From positions 29,464,445-29,528,444 of the forward strand of contig OU744446.1 in NCBI GenBank assembly GCA_916610825.1: a DNA stretch of 64,000 nt, written 5' to 3'. The notes beneath the pieces are model-generated. The model was not told the DNA's origin. It saw nothing but the letters and a program-made list of their open reading frames with translations, and searched no databases. The DNA comes from Haliclystus octoradiatus. Taxonomy: Eukaryota; Cnidaria; Staurozoa; Stauromedusae; Haliclystidae. Made by a program: the position numbers and the translations under genes. Positions 1 through 11,822 of this stretch are shown one piece after another (position 1 is the first letter of the stretch; each line of letters begins with the position of its first letter).

Positions 1-436
1 NNNNNNNNNNNNNNNNNNNNNNNNNNNNNNNNNNNNNNNNNNNNNNNNNNNNNNNNNNNNNNNNNNNNNNNNNNNNNNNNNNNNNNNNNNNNNNNNNNNN
101 NNNNNNNNNNNNNNNNNNNNNNNNNNNNNNNNNNNNNNNNNNNNNNNNNNNNNNNNNNNNNNNNNNNNNNNNNNNNNNNNNNNNNNNNNNNNNNNNNNNN
201 NNNNNNNNNNNNNNNNNNNNNNNNNNNNNNNNNNNNNNNNNNNNNNNNNNNNNNNNNNNNNNNNNNNNNNNNNNNNNNNNNNNNNNNNNNNNNNNNNNNN
301 NNNNNNNNNNNNNNNNNNNNNNNNNNNNNNNNNNNNNNNNNNNNNNNNNNNNNNNNNNNNNNNNNNNNNNNNNNNNNNNNNNNNNNNNNNNNNNNNNNNN
401 NNNNNNNNNNNNNNNNNNNNNNNNNNNNNNNNNNNN
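1..436. other. Assembly gap (N run)
   Basis: All bases are N. The gap ends inside an (ATT)n tract, which suggests that the assembly broke at a long trinucleotide array like those further right. Confidence 0.99.
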
Positions 437-469
<33 letters not shown>

Positions 470-514
470 CATTATTATTATTATTATTATTATTACAATT
501 ATTATTATTATTAC
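437..514. repeat. (ATT)n microsatellite at gap edge
   Basis: Nearly pure ATT repeats with two interruptions, continuing from the gap. Its true length is unknown. Confidence 0.95.
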
Positions 515-3500
515 AAACGACAATAATAGCAGGGAAATAGCTGTATACACTTCTCTAACATTTTAATCATCAAGATGAGGGATGAGGGGTCCCTTAGTGT
601 TTTCATCCCCCTCCTTTAAAAATTTTAGAGTGTTTCAATACTGTCCTTAACTATAAAACCAACTGCCCTTCAAGAGGCTAAAAGCAGGACCAGGTGGGAC
701 TTTAGTTGATCTACATAATAATATACTAGCAGTGTTCTTTTCCGGGGTTCTTTTGTGGCCCTAGCATATAATGGTCGATATAGTTCACCTGTCATTTTAT
801 AATCTTTAGCAGAAGTTATTTCCCAGCATGTTATTATTATTATCCCCATGGTTATATGTTATAAATACATAACAAAATAGCAAATTAATAAGCTTTCCAT
901 TTTAATGCCATATATGAAACAGCCATTATAATATATTCACTCAATTGAATTGAGATCATGACACGTGAGTAAAAAGAGTTTGTTAAAACATCGTTTGTGT
1001 TGAAATATGGTTGAAACTCCTGCTGGTGTATTCAATGAAATTCAAACACATTGACCAGTCTGATTTTTATTTATACAATAGACTTTTTTGAGACTATATT
1101 GACTGACTGTTGAGAAAAAAAAAATTATTAAATAAAACAATGGTATAATGAAAATCCTGCTGCAAAAATTTAAATGGTCTTCGTATATACCACGAGGTTT
1201 GTAAAATTGTATTGCCTTCTAGATCATAAATTTATTACGTGGGGGCTCAGTCAAAACTTGGATCTCATCCCCGATCTCATCTCAGGATTACCCTAGAGTT
1301 TATAACTCCAATTGACAATTTACACACAGAGATGCAGCAATTTAATGATATGATCAAAGTCAATAAAATTTAAAGGCATTTTAGATATATAAAAAGCATG
1401 TTTACATTGCTTTTTATATATTGATTCTTCTTTTTCCTACCATAACGAAACAACGTGTTGGACAGTATGATAGAGTTCAAAACTGTGCCATTCCAACGAC
1501 CGTGTTGTGAGCCCGATTGTGTGACAGAAAATTCAGGGACTCTATCACGTGATTCAGATGGCAAATGCTACTCGGTACAACTATGGAGTAGGAGTAACTA
1601 AAATGTAGATGAAATGCCTACGAAGGTTGAAGTTGTAGCAAGAAATTTGTTACTAATTAGAATAATTGGACTACAGACTATTTATAATCTTTTCAAGGTG
1701 ATCATTATAGCAATTTGTTTATCTGTTAGTGTGTAGTAATCAAAGAAATCTAATTCGCTCATGATTTAAGAATGAATTATGGATTCTGCAGCTTCTTTTG
1801 TGTCGGGACGTTGTTATGGTTTAGCTGATATCTCTCATAGGTGATACTAAATAGCATACACTTAGCAAGTTTATCTAATCCTTGGATCTAATGAGCGAAT
1901 CACATTTCAGAGTTTACCATTCTTTTAGCGATTTGACAATTTTATTCATACCCTATGCTGGAATTTGACAATGGAGATTGTTTTCAATGATAAAGTACCA
2001 ATTCTGTTTTTTATGTCCATCATCTGCATATGAATAATATGATTTGTTAAAGATGTCTCCTATAGAGCTAATAGTGAAATAAAGGTAATGAACAGAAGGA
2101 GTCATGTGTCCTTAATTTCATGCGGAATGCCTAACTTGAATGATTGTGCTGTTGAGATATTATTGAGTTGAGTTGTTATATCATCTTGACATACCATCAA
2201 CTTTCCTACCCATCCCAAAGCCATTTTTCAGTCATGCTTGATGGCATCGAAGCCAGAGGCAAGATCAAGTATACAGTAGTAGAAAAATCACTGTTTTGGT
2301 TGTCCAATTCACGCAGTAGATCATTCATCGTGGAGACACCTATACCGTTAAAGGGTTACCACACGTGTATGACGTACCAATTATAGTATTTGGTCGCTTT
2401 CTGACTTTAAAACAAAACAAACCAACAACCGGTCTGTTTACGAGAGTGTGGTTGAATTTATCCGTTTTATTCTAACATGCGTTGACTATAATCAGGTTAA
2501 AGGAAAATCATTAGCATCCAGAAATCGATAAAGTGGGAATGCGAAGTATACAACACGCAGGAATTTTGAATGATCTTTTATGGCTTTATAATATACAGTA
2601 ACACTTTCAACACAATTGTACTGACCAATCAATGCTGCTTCTGAGTGAATATATACTATTGATAAAGTCAGACTTTGACTTTGACTCTCCACACAATAAA
2701 TCATGTGTAAGGGTTTTGACATGTTCAGTTTCTAAGTGCTCAAACGCAACAACATATGTTGTGATATATCATGATATGATGCACAATATATGCTATAGCA
2801 TATAATGTAGAATGTGATATATCAGCATTGGTCATCACAGATTTAAAAGTAAAACCGATGAGAGAGATTTGGCCGTAAGGATGTTAGCTGATATGGCTTT
2901 GAATTTTGTTTCCATATATATCCTCAATCATATAAGACAGAGCAACATACCCAATACGAATAGATAGGGTAAATGAATGGAAGTGGATATATGACAAAGG
3001 CTACAACCAACTTCCTTTCACGATCAAAATGTAACAGGGAAACCTTGCGAGCCTATTAAATTGTCCAGGCCAGAACCCGAGGAATTTTACCCCCCCCCCC
3101 CCCCCAGTTAGCTACCTATTGACGTCCCTGCATAGATGGAAGCACATTATTGGATTTCTTGTGTTAATGATTTAAAATATCAGGGACCCTGGACAACTTA
3201 GCAAATGACGTCATAGTACAAGAATTGAGCAGACATATCCTCAATAACGAGTTAAAAAATAATATTTGTTTGTTCACGTACTGAATATTTATGATGCTCG
3301 TTGCTGGTCATAATCACCATGAACAATATTATTTTGAAACAGATGTAATCAGTTTGTCCTATTATATACATTCACAATGCTGTTAGAATCATGTATAATC
3401 ATGTATATGTTCAATGAAACTGTCCTAATTTTCATCTATGAAGTCTCCTTGATTTTGTACACCGCTGCTCAAACAAGCAATGCACTGCTTTAGAACATCA

Positions 3501-4242
3501 GTTTATATTTCAAGCATTTTATGTTTGTTTAATAAACAGCTGTATATGTTCACATATAGAAACATAAAAAATAGATTGAAAAAATTAAAACTTTTAGTAA
3601 TTCAGGAAAGCTTTACTTTGATATTTTAGCGTTTAGAAGACAATTTCAAAAGGTATTTCAAAACACCTATAATTTACCAAAATTATGATTTTATCTAATA
3701 TAGAGTTATTTAACAAAAGTCATTTTGGGACTATTTAACGTAATTCATCATTTACTTAGCCTATCTATGAAAGCAAATGATCCTAGCGAAAACTGATTTA
3801 AAGCTAATAAAGTGAATTAACGTTACACTCTATTAACATATGTGATTCGAGATTTACGGAAAATCAAGTAACTCATATACTGTAGTTGGTGGGAAACCTG
3901 ATTTCATGGCCTGGTACAGATAGCTATCACAAATATCTGTATTATCGACGACACGATATAATGTTATTTGCTAGAAGACACTGTTCACTTTCTTGTGTTA
4001 CCATAGAAACGTAAGATTTTCAAAGAGAATTTGATGTCAACCTGTCAATCCACAAGCTATTCATAAACATAAAACAAAGAAAACGTGCAATTCAGCTGTA
4101 TTTTCACACGTTTAGACACGTGGTACAAGAACTAACCTATATTCAAAGAGATTTAAGACAAATATATTTTATTCTGATGAACTATTTACTCAGCTATTTT
4201 ATCAGGAAAGTCGGCGTTTATCTGAAACTAGGAGAAAAATAC
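515..4242. other. Intergenic, no gene seen
   Basis: No open frame here resembles a protein, and the frames over 60 codons lack supporting composition or motifs. A run of 16 C lies at 3090-3105. The last few hundred bases presumably hold the promoter and 5' UTR of the ENPP-like gene, but I can point to no core promoter element. A short upstream ORF begins with an ATG at 4243 and overlaps the ENPP start codon in another frame. Confidence 0.6.
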
Positions 4243-4265
4243 ATGCTGGAGTTCATTTGTCGAAA

Positions 4266-5858
4266 ATGGAGTTAACAAAATTAATATCCGTTTTTGTATT
4301 GATTTCATGCATTCATGGATTAAAACTTTCATTTATGGAGGACCCAAATAACAGAAAAACAGTCGTCGTACTTGGTTTTCATGGTTTTAGGTGGGATTTA
4401 TTTAAGAAGGAACAAATGCCAACAATAGCTTCTTTAATTGCAAACGGTGTTTTTGCACGGCAGAAAAAATCAGCATTTCAGACAGAAAGTTTACCAAGTT
4501 TTTATACATTAATGACAGGTTTATATCCAAGCGAACATGGTATTATAGCAAATCATATGAAAGATTTATCAAATGGAGAAGAATTTAAAATTGGAGATCA
4601 TGATTTAAAATGGTGGGGAAAAGCAGAACCGTTGTGGATTACAAATCAAAAAGAGACAAATCATTCGAGTGGATTATGCTTTTGGCCTGGATATAACGTT
4701 GATTTTAATGGTAATAAAATGGATGTGAAATGCAATAATTCAATTGGTAATACAACAACATATGAACCATTTGTAGATATAATGAAAAATGATGAAGTTA
4801 AATATAAAAATATCAATTTGGATAAGCGAATCGATGAAATTACTGATTGGATAATTAATAAACCATACGTTAAATTCATTGGAGGATATTTTGAAGAACC
4901 TTACCTTACTGCGCTAGAACATGGTACAGGTTCCTATCATATGCAAGATACATTGAAAAAAATTGATCAACTAATTAAGAAATTAATACAGAAATTAAAT
5001 GGTTTAAATGATCATATTAATTTAATTATCACAGGAGATAGTGGCATGAGTGATTTGTTTGATACACAGATTATCTATCTTGAAGATTATGAAAATGGTA
5101 TCGAAAAATCTGCATTCGAAGTGATTGATAATGGACCAATAACTTTAGTAAACCCTAAAAATGAAAAAATAAAGAAACTGATAGCAGAAAAATGGAATTC
5201 CTCACATCCCAGCTTAAAAGTCTTTACTAAAGAAACACTGCCAAAGAATTATAACTTTCTATATGAGAATCGTACAACACCGTTAATACTTGTTTCAAAA
5301 GAAGGCTGGCGTATCAAATCTAAGCGGGTTAAAGATTTAAGCGATACACGAAAAGCTAATATTGGTTATGCGGCACAATACTCGGCCTCTCATTCATTAT
5401 TTATAGGAAAAGGACCAGCTTTTAAACGAGGTATTGAATTAAAGAGTATTGATAACGTTGATGTCTATCAAATGCTATGCGCATGCCTTGAAATACAGCC
5501 TCGTCCTCATAATGGTTCTGAATATGTATTACAGAGGTTCATTGTTAAACATGAAACTTGGTATTGGAGAATTGCAGATGATGTAGCTCATTCAAGAACA
5601 GGTTTAACTATCGCTTTAGTACTTTTACTTTGTTTACTATTATTATCAATCTATGGACTTATACATGTGGCTTACAATTCAACATGGTATTGTTATTGTC
5701 CTACTAAAAAACGGAGTAAAAGCTTAACAAAAACTAATTATAAATCTGGTGGCGTTGATGGGGGAATGCACCTATTATCTGATGAAGACGAATTAAGTGG
5801 AAGCGATATTGAGAGTGACTGTAATAGTGACCTCGAAATCAGATATGCTACAACATAA
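4266..5858 (+). CDS. ENPP4/5-like type I membrane protein, probable pseudophosphodiesterase
   Basis: Single-exon ORF of 530 residues from the first ATG. A longer frame begins upstream only with TTG. Residues 1-18 form a signal peptide (MELTKLISVFVLISCIHG). The ectodomain shows the ENPP fold markers: FHGFRWDLF near 38-46, TESLPSFYTLMTGLYPSEHG near 73-92, EEP near 210, GDSGM at 257-261 and FIGKGPAFKRG near 377. A transmembrane segment lies at about 446-469, followed by a roughly 60-residue acidic tail. The architecture matches ENPP4/ENPP5. Active ENPPs bind two zinc ions through conserved Asp and His residues. Here the first Asp is His39, the Asp and His of the EEPD..H block are Tyr and Leu, the DH pair is Asp258-Ser259, and the last His is Ala. 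The nucleophile position is Ser75 and the adjacent Asn is Ser. I infer a cell-surface protein without normal hydrolase activity. Family assignment is firm; loss of activity is inference. Confidence 0.9.
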   Translation: MELTKLISVFVLISCIHGLKLSFMEDPNNRKTVVVLGFHGFRWDLFKKEQMPTIASLIANGVFARQKKSAFQTESLPSFYTLMTGLYPSEHGIIANHMKDLSNGEEFKIGDHDLKWWGKAEPLWITNQKETNHSSGLCFWPGYNVDFNGNKMDVKCNNSIGNTTTYEPFVDIMKNDEVKYKNINLDKRIDEITDWIINKPYVKFIGGYFEEPYLTALEHGTGSYHMQDTLKKIDQLIKKLIQKLNGLNDHINLIITGDSGMSDLFDTQIIYLEDYENGIEKSAFEVIDNGPITLVNPKNEKIKKLIAEKWNSSHPSLKVFTKETLPKNYNFLYENRTTPLILVSKEGWRIKSKRVKDLSDTRKANIGYAAQYSASHSLFIGKGPAFKRGIELKSIDNVDVYQMLCACLEIQPRPHNGSEYVLQRFIVKHETWYWRIADDVAHSRTGLTIALVLLLCLLLLSIYGLIHVAYNSTWYCYCPTKKRSKSLTKTNYKSGGVDGGMHLLSDEDELSGSDIESDCNSDLEIRYATT

Positions 5859-5869
5859 ACACAGAATGG

Positions 5870-5875
5870 AATAAA
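5870..5875 (+). promoter_or_regulatory. AATAAA polyadenylation signal of the ENPP-like gene
   Basis: AATAAA lies 12 bases after the TAA stop. Further candidates lie near 6070, so the cleavage site is uncertain. Confidence 0.4.
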
Positions 5876-6482
5876 AAATAATATTCACAATGATCTATAG
5901 TTTTCATGGACAAACTTGACAATGCCATTTTGAGATCATGAGACTTTAAAGTATACGCATTGAATGATTTACTATATTATGTAAATCATTTCATATTATT
6001 TGCAATATTCCATTTACACTAACTGTCTTGTTTCAAGATATTTTTACACATTTTACATAATATTTGAAATAAATAAATTAGAGATATATTACTTTGCTGA
6101 TACATTACATGACGCTACTGTATATATAATTTAATAAAATTAATTTAGCTGTCTAATTTCGTGATCTGTCGAATGCTGGCCTGATCGGAATTTGATAACA
6201 CATTATATATACATATTAAAAAGAACATTTAATAAAGACGCGCAATTATTTCTATACTGGTGTAGCTATCAACAGAGGATCGAAGGACATAGAAACATAG
6301 ACTACAAATCATAGCACTGTCTTGGATACGTCAATTTTACTTCATTTTACTTGATATTCATTAGAATTCTTCCAAATATGGTAGATTGAATTACCTCACT
6401 TTCATAGAGACTCGTTTGGATTTATATAAATTGCTTAACTTTAGATATTGTGATGATACTCTACTGAAATCAAGCAGATAAG
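5876..6482. other. 3' flank, nothing recognised
   Basis: AT-rich sequence with no supported gene; it may include ENPP 3' UTR. Confidence 0.5.
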
Positions 6483-6704
6483 GTAGACGGTATCACCCTA
6501 CGGAAGGCACCCGTACCACTCCTTTATTTCTAGAGGAGTGACTCTTTTCGCTCAGAGCAATGATGTTAAACGTTCTTTACTGATCTCAGCCGCTACACTG
6601 CAGATCAATTTCAACAGATTTCATGGTAGATAGGTCTTGATTGTCAATACGTAACGATGCGCCGCATATACTCACGATGGAATTCCCTTTGGACCATTCC
6701 ATCT
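6483..6704 (-). repeat. 5'-truncated tRNA-derived SINE copy
   Basis: About 222 bases closely matching 7486-7712. They share the segment from the GTAGACGGT end through an AAATTGATCTGCAG core (minus strand) to the GGAATTC region. The tRNA-related head present in the other copy is missing, so this copy is 5' truncated. Confidence 0.6.
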
Positions 6705-7299
6705 ACTGAAATCAAGAATAATAGCGTTGTCTTCGATCTCTTGTTTTAGAATTTTCACGCAATCGACTTCCAGCGCGTATTTGGTCAAGTTATAATTCTT
6801 ATAATTAATATCTGATTTGATGCAATCACCCCCAGTGATCAATTTAATAATATATTTTTTAATTCATTAATTAATCCAGCTAGAAATGAAGAAAAAATAT
6901 TTTTTTGCGACTGGACGTTATTGTAAACGAAGAATATGGACGATGTCCCGACTGGACGTTATGACCGGATACCTATTATTCACAATAGTTAAAGCTAGGC
7001 TACTAATTATATGAATACAAGCGAGGCTTTATGAAAGTGAGAGAAATTAATCTACTACATCTTCCCGAATCTGATTGGTTGCTAACTTTTCTCAGAGTTT
7101 AGCAAAACTCAAAACAAGCAACAAAATGCACATGCCCACAAGTTCCGCAGAATTTGAATCAAATTGACGTTTGAATCCTTTCGAAATAAAACACTGAAAT
7201 AGAGTTCAAAATATTTTTTGATATCAAAATTATGAATATAATATGAGGTTAACACATGTTTGTGAGAGTGCTCAATGTTTGTTAAAGCAGGTTATAATA

Positions 7300-7378
7300 T
7301 AGAATTGAAACAAACACAAGGAAAAGCCTTTCTTTTTCGTCGGAAAGAGGCTTTTGCCTCATTTTTGTTTCAATTCTA
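7300..7378. repeat. 79-nt nested hairpin
   Basis: Outer arms of 15 bases (TAGAATTGAAACAAA at 7300-7314 and its complement at 7364-7378) enclose inner arms AAAAGCC and GGCTTTT. It could be a tiny palindromic element or a structured RNA. It abuts the larger inverted-repeat element on its right. Confidence 0.6.
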
Positions 7379-7388
7379 TCACATTTCA

Positions 7389-7962
7389 AGATAAAGGATA
7401 GCGACAAAAAATAAACAGACTTAGGTTTAAACAACGTTTCGCAATAGCTTAATTGCATCTTCAGGTTAAAAGTAAAGTAAGTAATGTAGACGGTGTCGCC
7501 CTACCGAAGGCACCCGTACCACTCCTCTATTTCTAGATGAGTGGCTTTTTTCGTTGAGAGCAATGATTTTAAACGCTCTTTGTTGATCTCAGCCGCGACA
7601 CTGCAGATCAATTTCAACAGATTTCATGGCAGATTGGTCTCGATTGTCAATGCGCAACGATGCGCCGCAGCTACTCACAATGCAATTCCCGTTGGACTAT
7701 TCCATCCGCCATCCTCTGATGGTACTCATTTGATGTTTAAGATAAAGTCAAGGCTGAGTTGACCTTAGGGGGATTTGAACCACGGTCGATCAGATATGAT
7801 AAAATTACGTGATATTTACGTGATTGTATAATCAAGTAAATATTTACTATAAATATCTTTGTAATTTTCTATGTTATTCCTTTAACCTGAAGATGCAATT
7901 AAGCTATTGCGAAACGTTGTTTAAACCTAAGTCTGTTTATTTTTTGTCGCTATCCTTTATCT
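7389..7962. mobile_element. Inverted-repeat (foldback/MITE-like) element with 82-bp arms
   Basis: Arms at 7389-7470 and 7881-7962 are near-perfect reverse complements of about 82 bases, separated by about 410 bases. The inner part carries a minus-strand SINE and no transposase. I see no clear target duplication. Confidence 0.7.
7486..7797 (-). repeat. tRNA-derived SINE
   Basis: Read on the minus strand, a B-box-like GGTTCAAATCC (7771-7781) is followed by a CTCAGCCTT segment, then an ATGAGTACC motif, then a conserved body shared with 6483-6704. This order is the usual one in invertebrate tRNA-SINEs. The A box is not evident, so the 5' end is probably truncated. It lies inside the inverted-repeat element. 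Confidence 0.65.
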
Positions 7963-8545
7963 TTTACTGAATTCTATCACAATTTTATAAAATAGAACGA
8001 GTGAAACTTTCATTGAAATACTAATATCGAAACGATGTCAATAAAGGGCCAGGCACCATGCTCTTCCAATTAGGCTATGAAGAACAGTAACCGGTGTAAA
8101 CAAGAACATTGTTTCGAATCATTGTTCGACCAATCGACGAGCTTTTCTAAAAATATTGAGCAATATGCGTGATCATAAATGCTCGGGGACGGATTTGTTG
8201 AAAACGTATAAGATATTTATATTTTATAAATCAGATATTAGACACTTTCTTGTGCAATATGGGTTATATAAGAAGCACTCGAAAGGCTTCAGAAAACCAC
8301 TCGTCGCGGTGACTCTTCATTTTCTCATCCCTTCCTCTTGCCTCGTGGTGCAACACTCGTATTTATATAACACATATATGCACAGAAAGTGTTTAATATT
8401 TGTACATTATATAAATGGAAATTACGTTATGGAAGTAGGAGAATATTCACATTAATAAATAAATCTTAATTTTCATTGACCACAGTTTCTTCATCTGAGC
8501 AAAAATATTGGTAATGGTTGACTACAATGGTCATTGGTTACAACT
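7963..8545. other. Intergenic, no gene seen
   Basis: A 99-codon frame at 8156-8455 has no family resemblance and starts at a non-ATG codon. I do not support it as a gene. Confidence 0.5.
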
Positions 8546-8897
8546 GAAAACCAGAAAATTTGCAACATTATGCCAAAATGAAAATTCCTAAAATGTAGAT
8601 CACTTCTTTCAAATTTGCATTTAAAATGATATTGAAGCCTCACAGCATCAACAGGGGTCTAGGTATTTCACAGCTGGAGTTCTTCCGGACTCACGACTCA
8701 AAACCAGAAAATTTGCAACAGTATGCCAAAATGAAAATTGCTAAAATGTAGATAACTTATTTCAAATTTGCATTTAAAATGATATTGAAGCCTCACAGCA
8801 TCAGCAGGGGTCTAGGTATTTCACAGCTGGAGTTCTTCCGGACTCACGACTGAAAACCAGAAAATTTGCAACATTATGCCAAAATGAAAATTGGTAA
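8546..8897. repeat. 153-bp tandem repeat, 2.3 copies
   Basis: Units begin near 8546, 8699 and 8852 at AAACCAGAAAATTTGCAAC and differ by only a few bases. Each holds a CCTCACAGCA block and a CACAGCTGGAG block. These resemble the X repeat further right, so this looks like a diverged X-family array. Confidence 0.85.
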
Positions 8898-9147
8898 ACA
8901 ACTTTTGAATTGGTATAACAACAGGTAGGATTTACATGACGTCAAAATAGATTGACATCTTAATTGATTGTTTTTTTCGAATTCTTTCTTATATTATTAT
9001 AATAGTTTCATTTCATCTATTTGTCAAATGGACAGGCAAAACAAAGGGGAAATTATCACATTATCTCGCTAAAATGCAGCCTACATTTACAAGCAAGTCA
9101 TTAGAATAAGTGTGCTAATGTAGATCACTTCTTTCAAATTTGCATTT

Positions 9148-11125
9148 AAGATATGATATGATATATTTTGTCATTTTGACCGGCAAATAAAGGACACTTA
9201 ATACGCTATAGAAAGTGTCACTTACATACAGCCTTAATATTAATTAAGAACTAGATTAAATAAAGGTTTTTAATTAAAACATGGATATGACCATATTGCT
9301 ATATGCATAAATACATATGACTTATAGTATCAGGTTACCAAATGTTAATGTAAAGATATGTATCTATATATTAGCTATATGAAATACTATACGACTGATT
9401 TTTCAACTATATAAACACTTTACAAAACGCTGATAAATTAAATGATCGTAGTTTCTCATTAAATTGAGCAATAGTTTTTGATATTACAATATCATCCGTC
9501 AGATTGTTCCATCAGGGTATTGTACGGTTACAAAATTGGTTCTGAACGGATTGTAAACGCGGTATTTGTGGAACAATAAGTTTGCAAGTATGACCACGCA
9601 TTGAGTACTTGTTATACTATCATATTTGAAGCTTACGTTATTTATTGATAAATCTATAAGGTTATGCGTGATTTTAAAAACAGTGCAGAGATCAAAAGAC
9701 ACTCTCCTGCGCTCTAAACTGTCTAGACTTAATAAACTCAAACGATTCTTGTATTCTGTACATGGACGATTGAGTAATCGGAATAATCTCCTTGTAAAAT
9801 ACCGTTGGACAGATTCTAACTTTTTAATATCCTTCACGAGGCATGGATTCCATACTGGCGACGAAGATTCCAATAACGGACGGACATAAACGGTGTAAGC
9901 TCTAATCGATAATTCTACGTTGGACGAAGAGAAGCATTTAAAAATAAGGTGTGTTCTCCCGTATGCCTTTGCAGCTAACATAGAGCAATGATTGGATGGT
10001 TTCATATCAGATGTGACAATAATTCCAAGATCACGAACATTATTTACATTGACGAGGGTATGACCAGATATAGAATAATCAGACTCAGGAAAATTTAAAT
10101 TGCCTTGATAAAACAGAACACTTGTCATATGCAATACGCAATTGCTATGTGTCTGCCCACTCTGAAAGATTACATAATGTTTGAGATAGATCATTCGCAT
10201 GATCTTCATTAGATTTGCGATTACAAGAAAACTTTGCATCGTCAGCAAAGAGCTTAACAGTAGTGTTTTCTTCAAGACAAGTAATAATATCATTAATATA
10301 TAGAATGAATAATAGTGGTCCTAAGACTGAACCTTGTGGTACTCCACTAATTACAGGTTCAGATAGGGAATAATGATCACCAATGACGACAGATTGTGTC
10401 CGATCTTGTAAAAAAGAGGATATCCAGTTGAAGAGTTCAAAGTTAATTCCATAACATTTTAATGTCAAGCATTAGTTTCTGATGAGACACGGTGTCAAAA
10501 TCTTTACTAAAATAGATAAATGCAGTATCAATTCTGCATCGATTATTTATGGCGGTACACCATTGGTCTAGTGACTGAAGTAGCTGGGTACAGGTCGAGC
10601 GTCTACTTAAAAATCCATATTGCGCATCAGATATTAGATTATTATCTAAAAGATAATCACGAAGCTGTTGAGTAATAACTGATTCCATCAATTTACATGG
10701 TGTGCACATCAGAGAAATTGGTCGATAATTCTTACATAGCCTAGATTTACCTTTTTTATAGATGGGAATGACAATAGCAATCTTCCAGATATCAGGTAAT
10801 TTACCAGACAACATGGACATCTCAAACAACATTGAAAGAGGAAGTGCTATTTCATTGGCAATGGATTTCAAAAAGATTGCAGGATATCCATCTGGTGTCC
10901 TTGAATTTTTGTTTGGTAGCTTCTTGAGCGCTTTCAATATATTTTCAATTGAGAATTGGATAAAACCCAGGCCATTATCACTTGAAACAAGTTTCTCAAA
11001 TGGTGGGCTAATGCCATCGTCAGTAGTAAAGACGCTAGAAACATATTGATTTAGTAGATTGGACTTTGCAGAGTCATCTGAATGCTAGAATTAACAAATG
11101 AATAAAACTTTGATAGGGAACCACT
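9148..11125 (-). mobile_element. CR1-like LINE, 5'-truncated and frameshifted (LINE-A)
   Basis: Minus-strand pieces make one reverse transcriptase. The fingers block NYRPISLMC with QYGFLSRRSTCTQL is at 10443-10937. The palm has SGVPQGSVLGPLLF and the catalytic FADD at 10145-10468. The thumb/C-terminal segment VRPLLESSSPVWNP is at 9499-10293. At least two frameshifts join these frames, so it is not functional. The 3' end is a short ATATC-type repeat at 9148-9169, a tail style typical of CR1-like elements. No endonuclease or ORF1 is present; the element stops where X begins, near 11125. Its closest relative in the window is LINE-B. Confidence 0.85.
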
Positions 11126-11130
11126 GTTAA

Positions 11131-11525
11131 CCCCAAAATGGCAGGTTTTGCTGGAAATCATACTCCAAAATTGCAAAAATGAAAAAATTTCCTGGCAATT
11201 TGCATGAAAATACCATGTTGGCACCTCACAGCAGGGTCCTGGTAACTTACAGGGGGATAATTGCCGGTTTCAGAGCTGGAAACGCCGAGGGATTTCACAG
11301 CAAAATTCCAAAATTGAAATTGGATACCTAAAAATTGTCTGCACATGCCGAAATTTTACTCGAAAAATGACACATCTCGTATAGTGCTTACATGGAAGTA
11401 CATCAAATGCTATCGATGAATGGTAGAGTATTATCAAATATGTTAACCATAAGTACAAATACCAATGGACTAAATATCAAGGTTTCTACTGTACTAAAAA
11501 TCATGATAACACCCGTATAATGTAA
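11131..11525 (+). repeat. X repeat, copy 1
   Basis: About 0.4 kb shared with 39.33-39.70 (+), 56.15-56.53 (+), 47.18-47.58 (-) and part of 23.64-23.89 (-). Landmarks are AATGGCAGGTTTTG, CCTCACAGCAGGGTC and TACAGGGGGATAATT. It abuts the (ATT)n tract, always on the side away from gene M. It has no coding capacity I can support. Confidence 0.8.
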
Positions 11526-11536
11526 TTGATAACATA

Positions 11537-11722
<186 letters not shown>

Positions 11723-11822
11723 CCTTATTTATAAGCTACATTACATCTTTATTGTTCACAATTAAGGACTTTCAAAAATTATATAAAACCAATTGTTTGC
11801 AGCCATGCCCATTATTAAATTA

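Noticed and set aside
7541-7762. 73-codon frame
   Set aside because: It lies wholly within the minus-strand SINE.
8156-8455. 99-codon plus-strand frame
   Set aside because: Non-ATG start, no motif, and the composition is like the surrounding noncoding DNA.
8546-8897. CRISPR-like array
   Set aside because: Whole 153-bp units repeat without unique spacers, in a eukaryotic genome.
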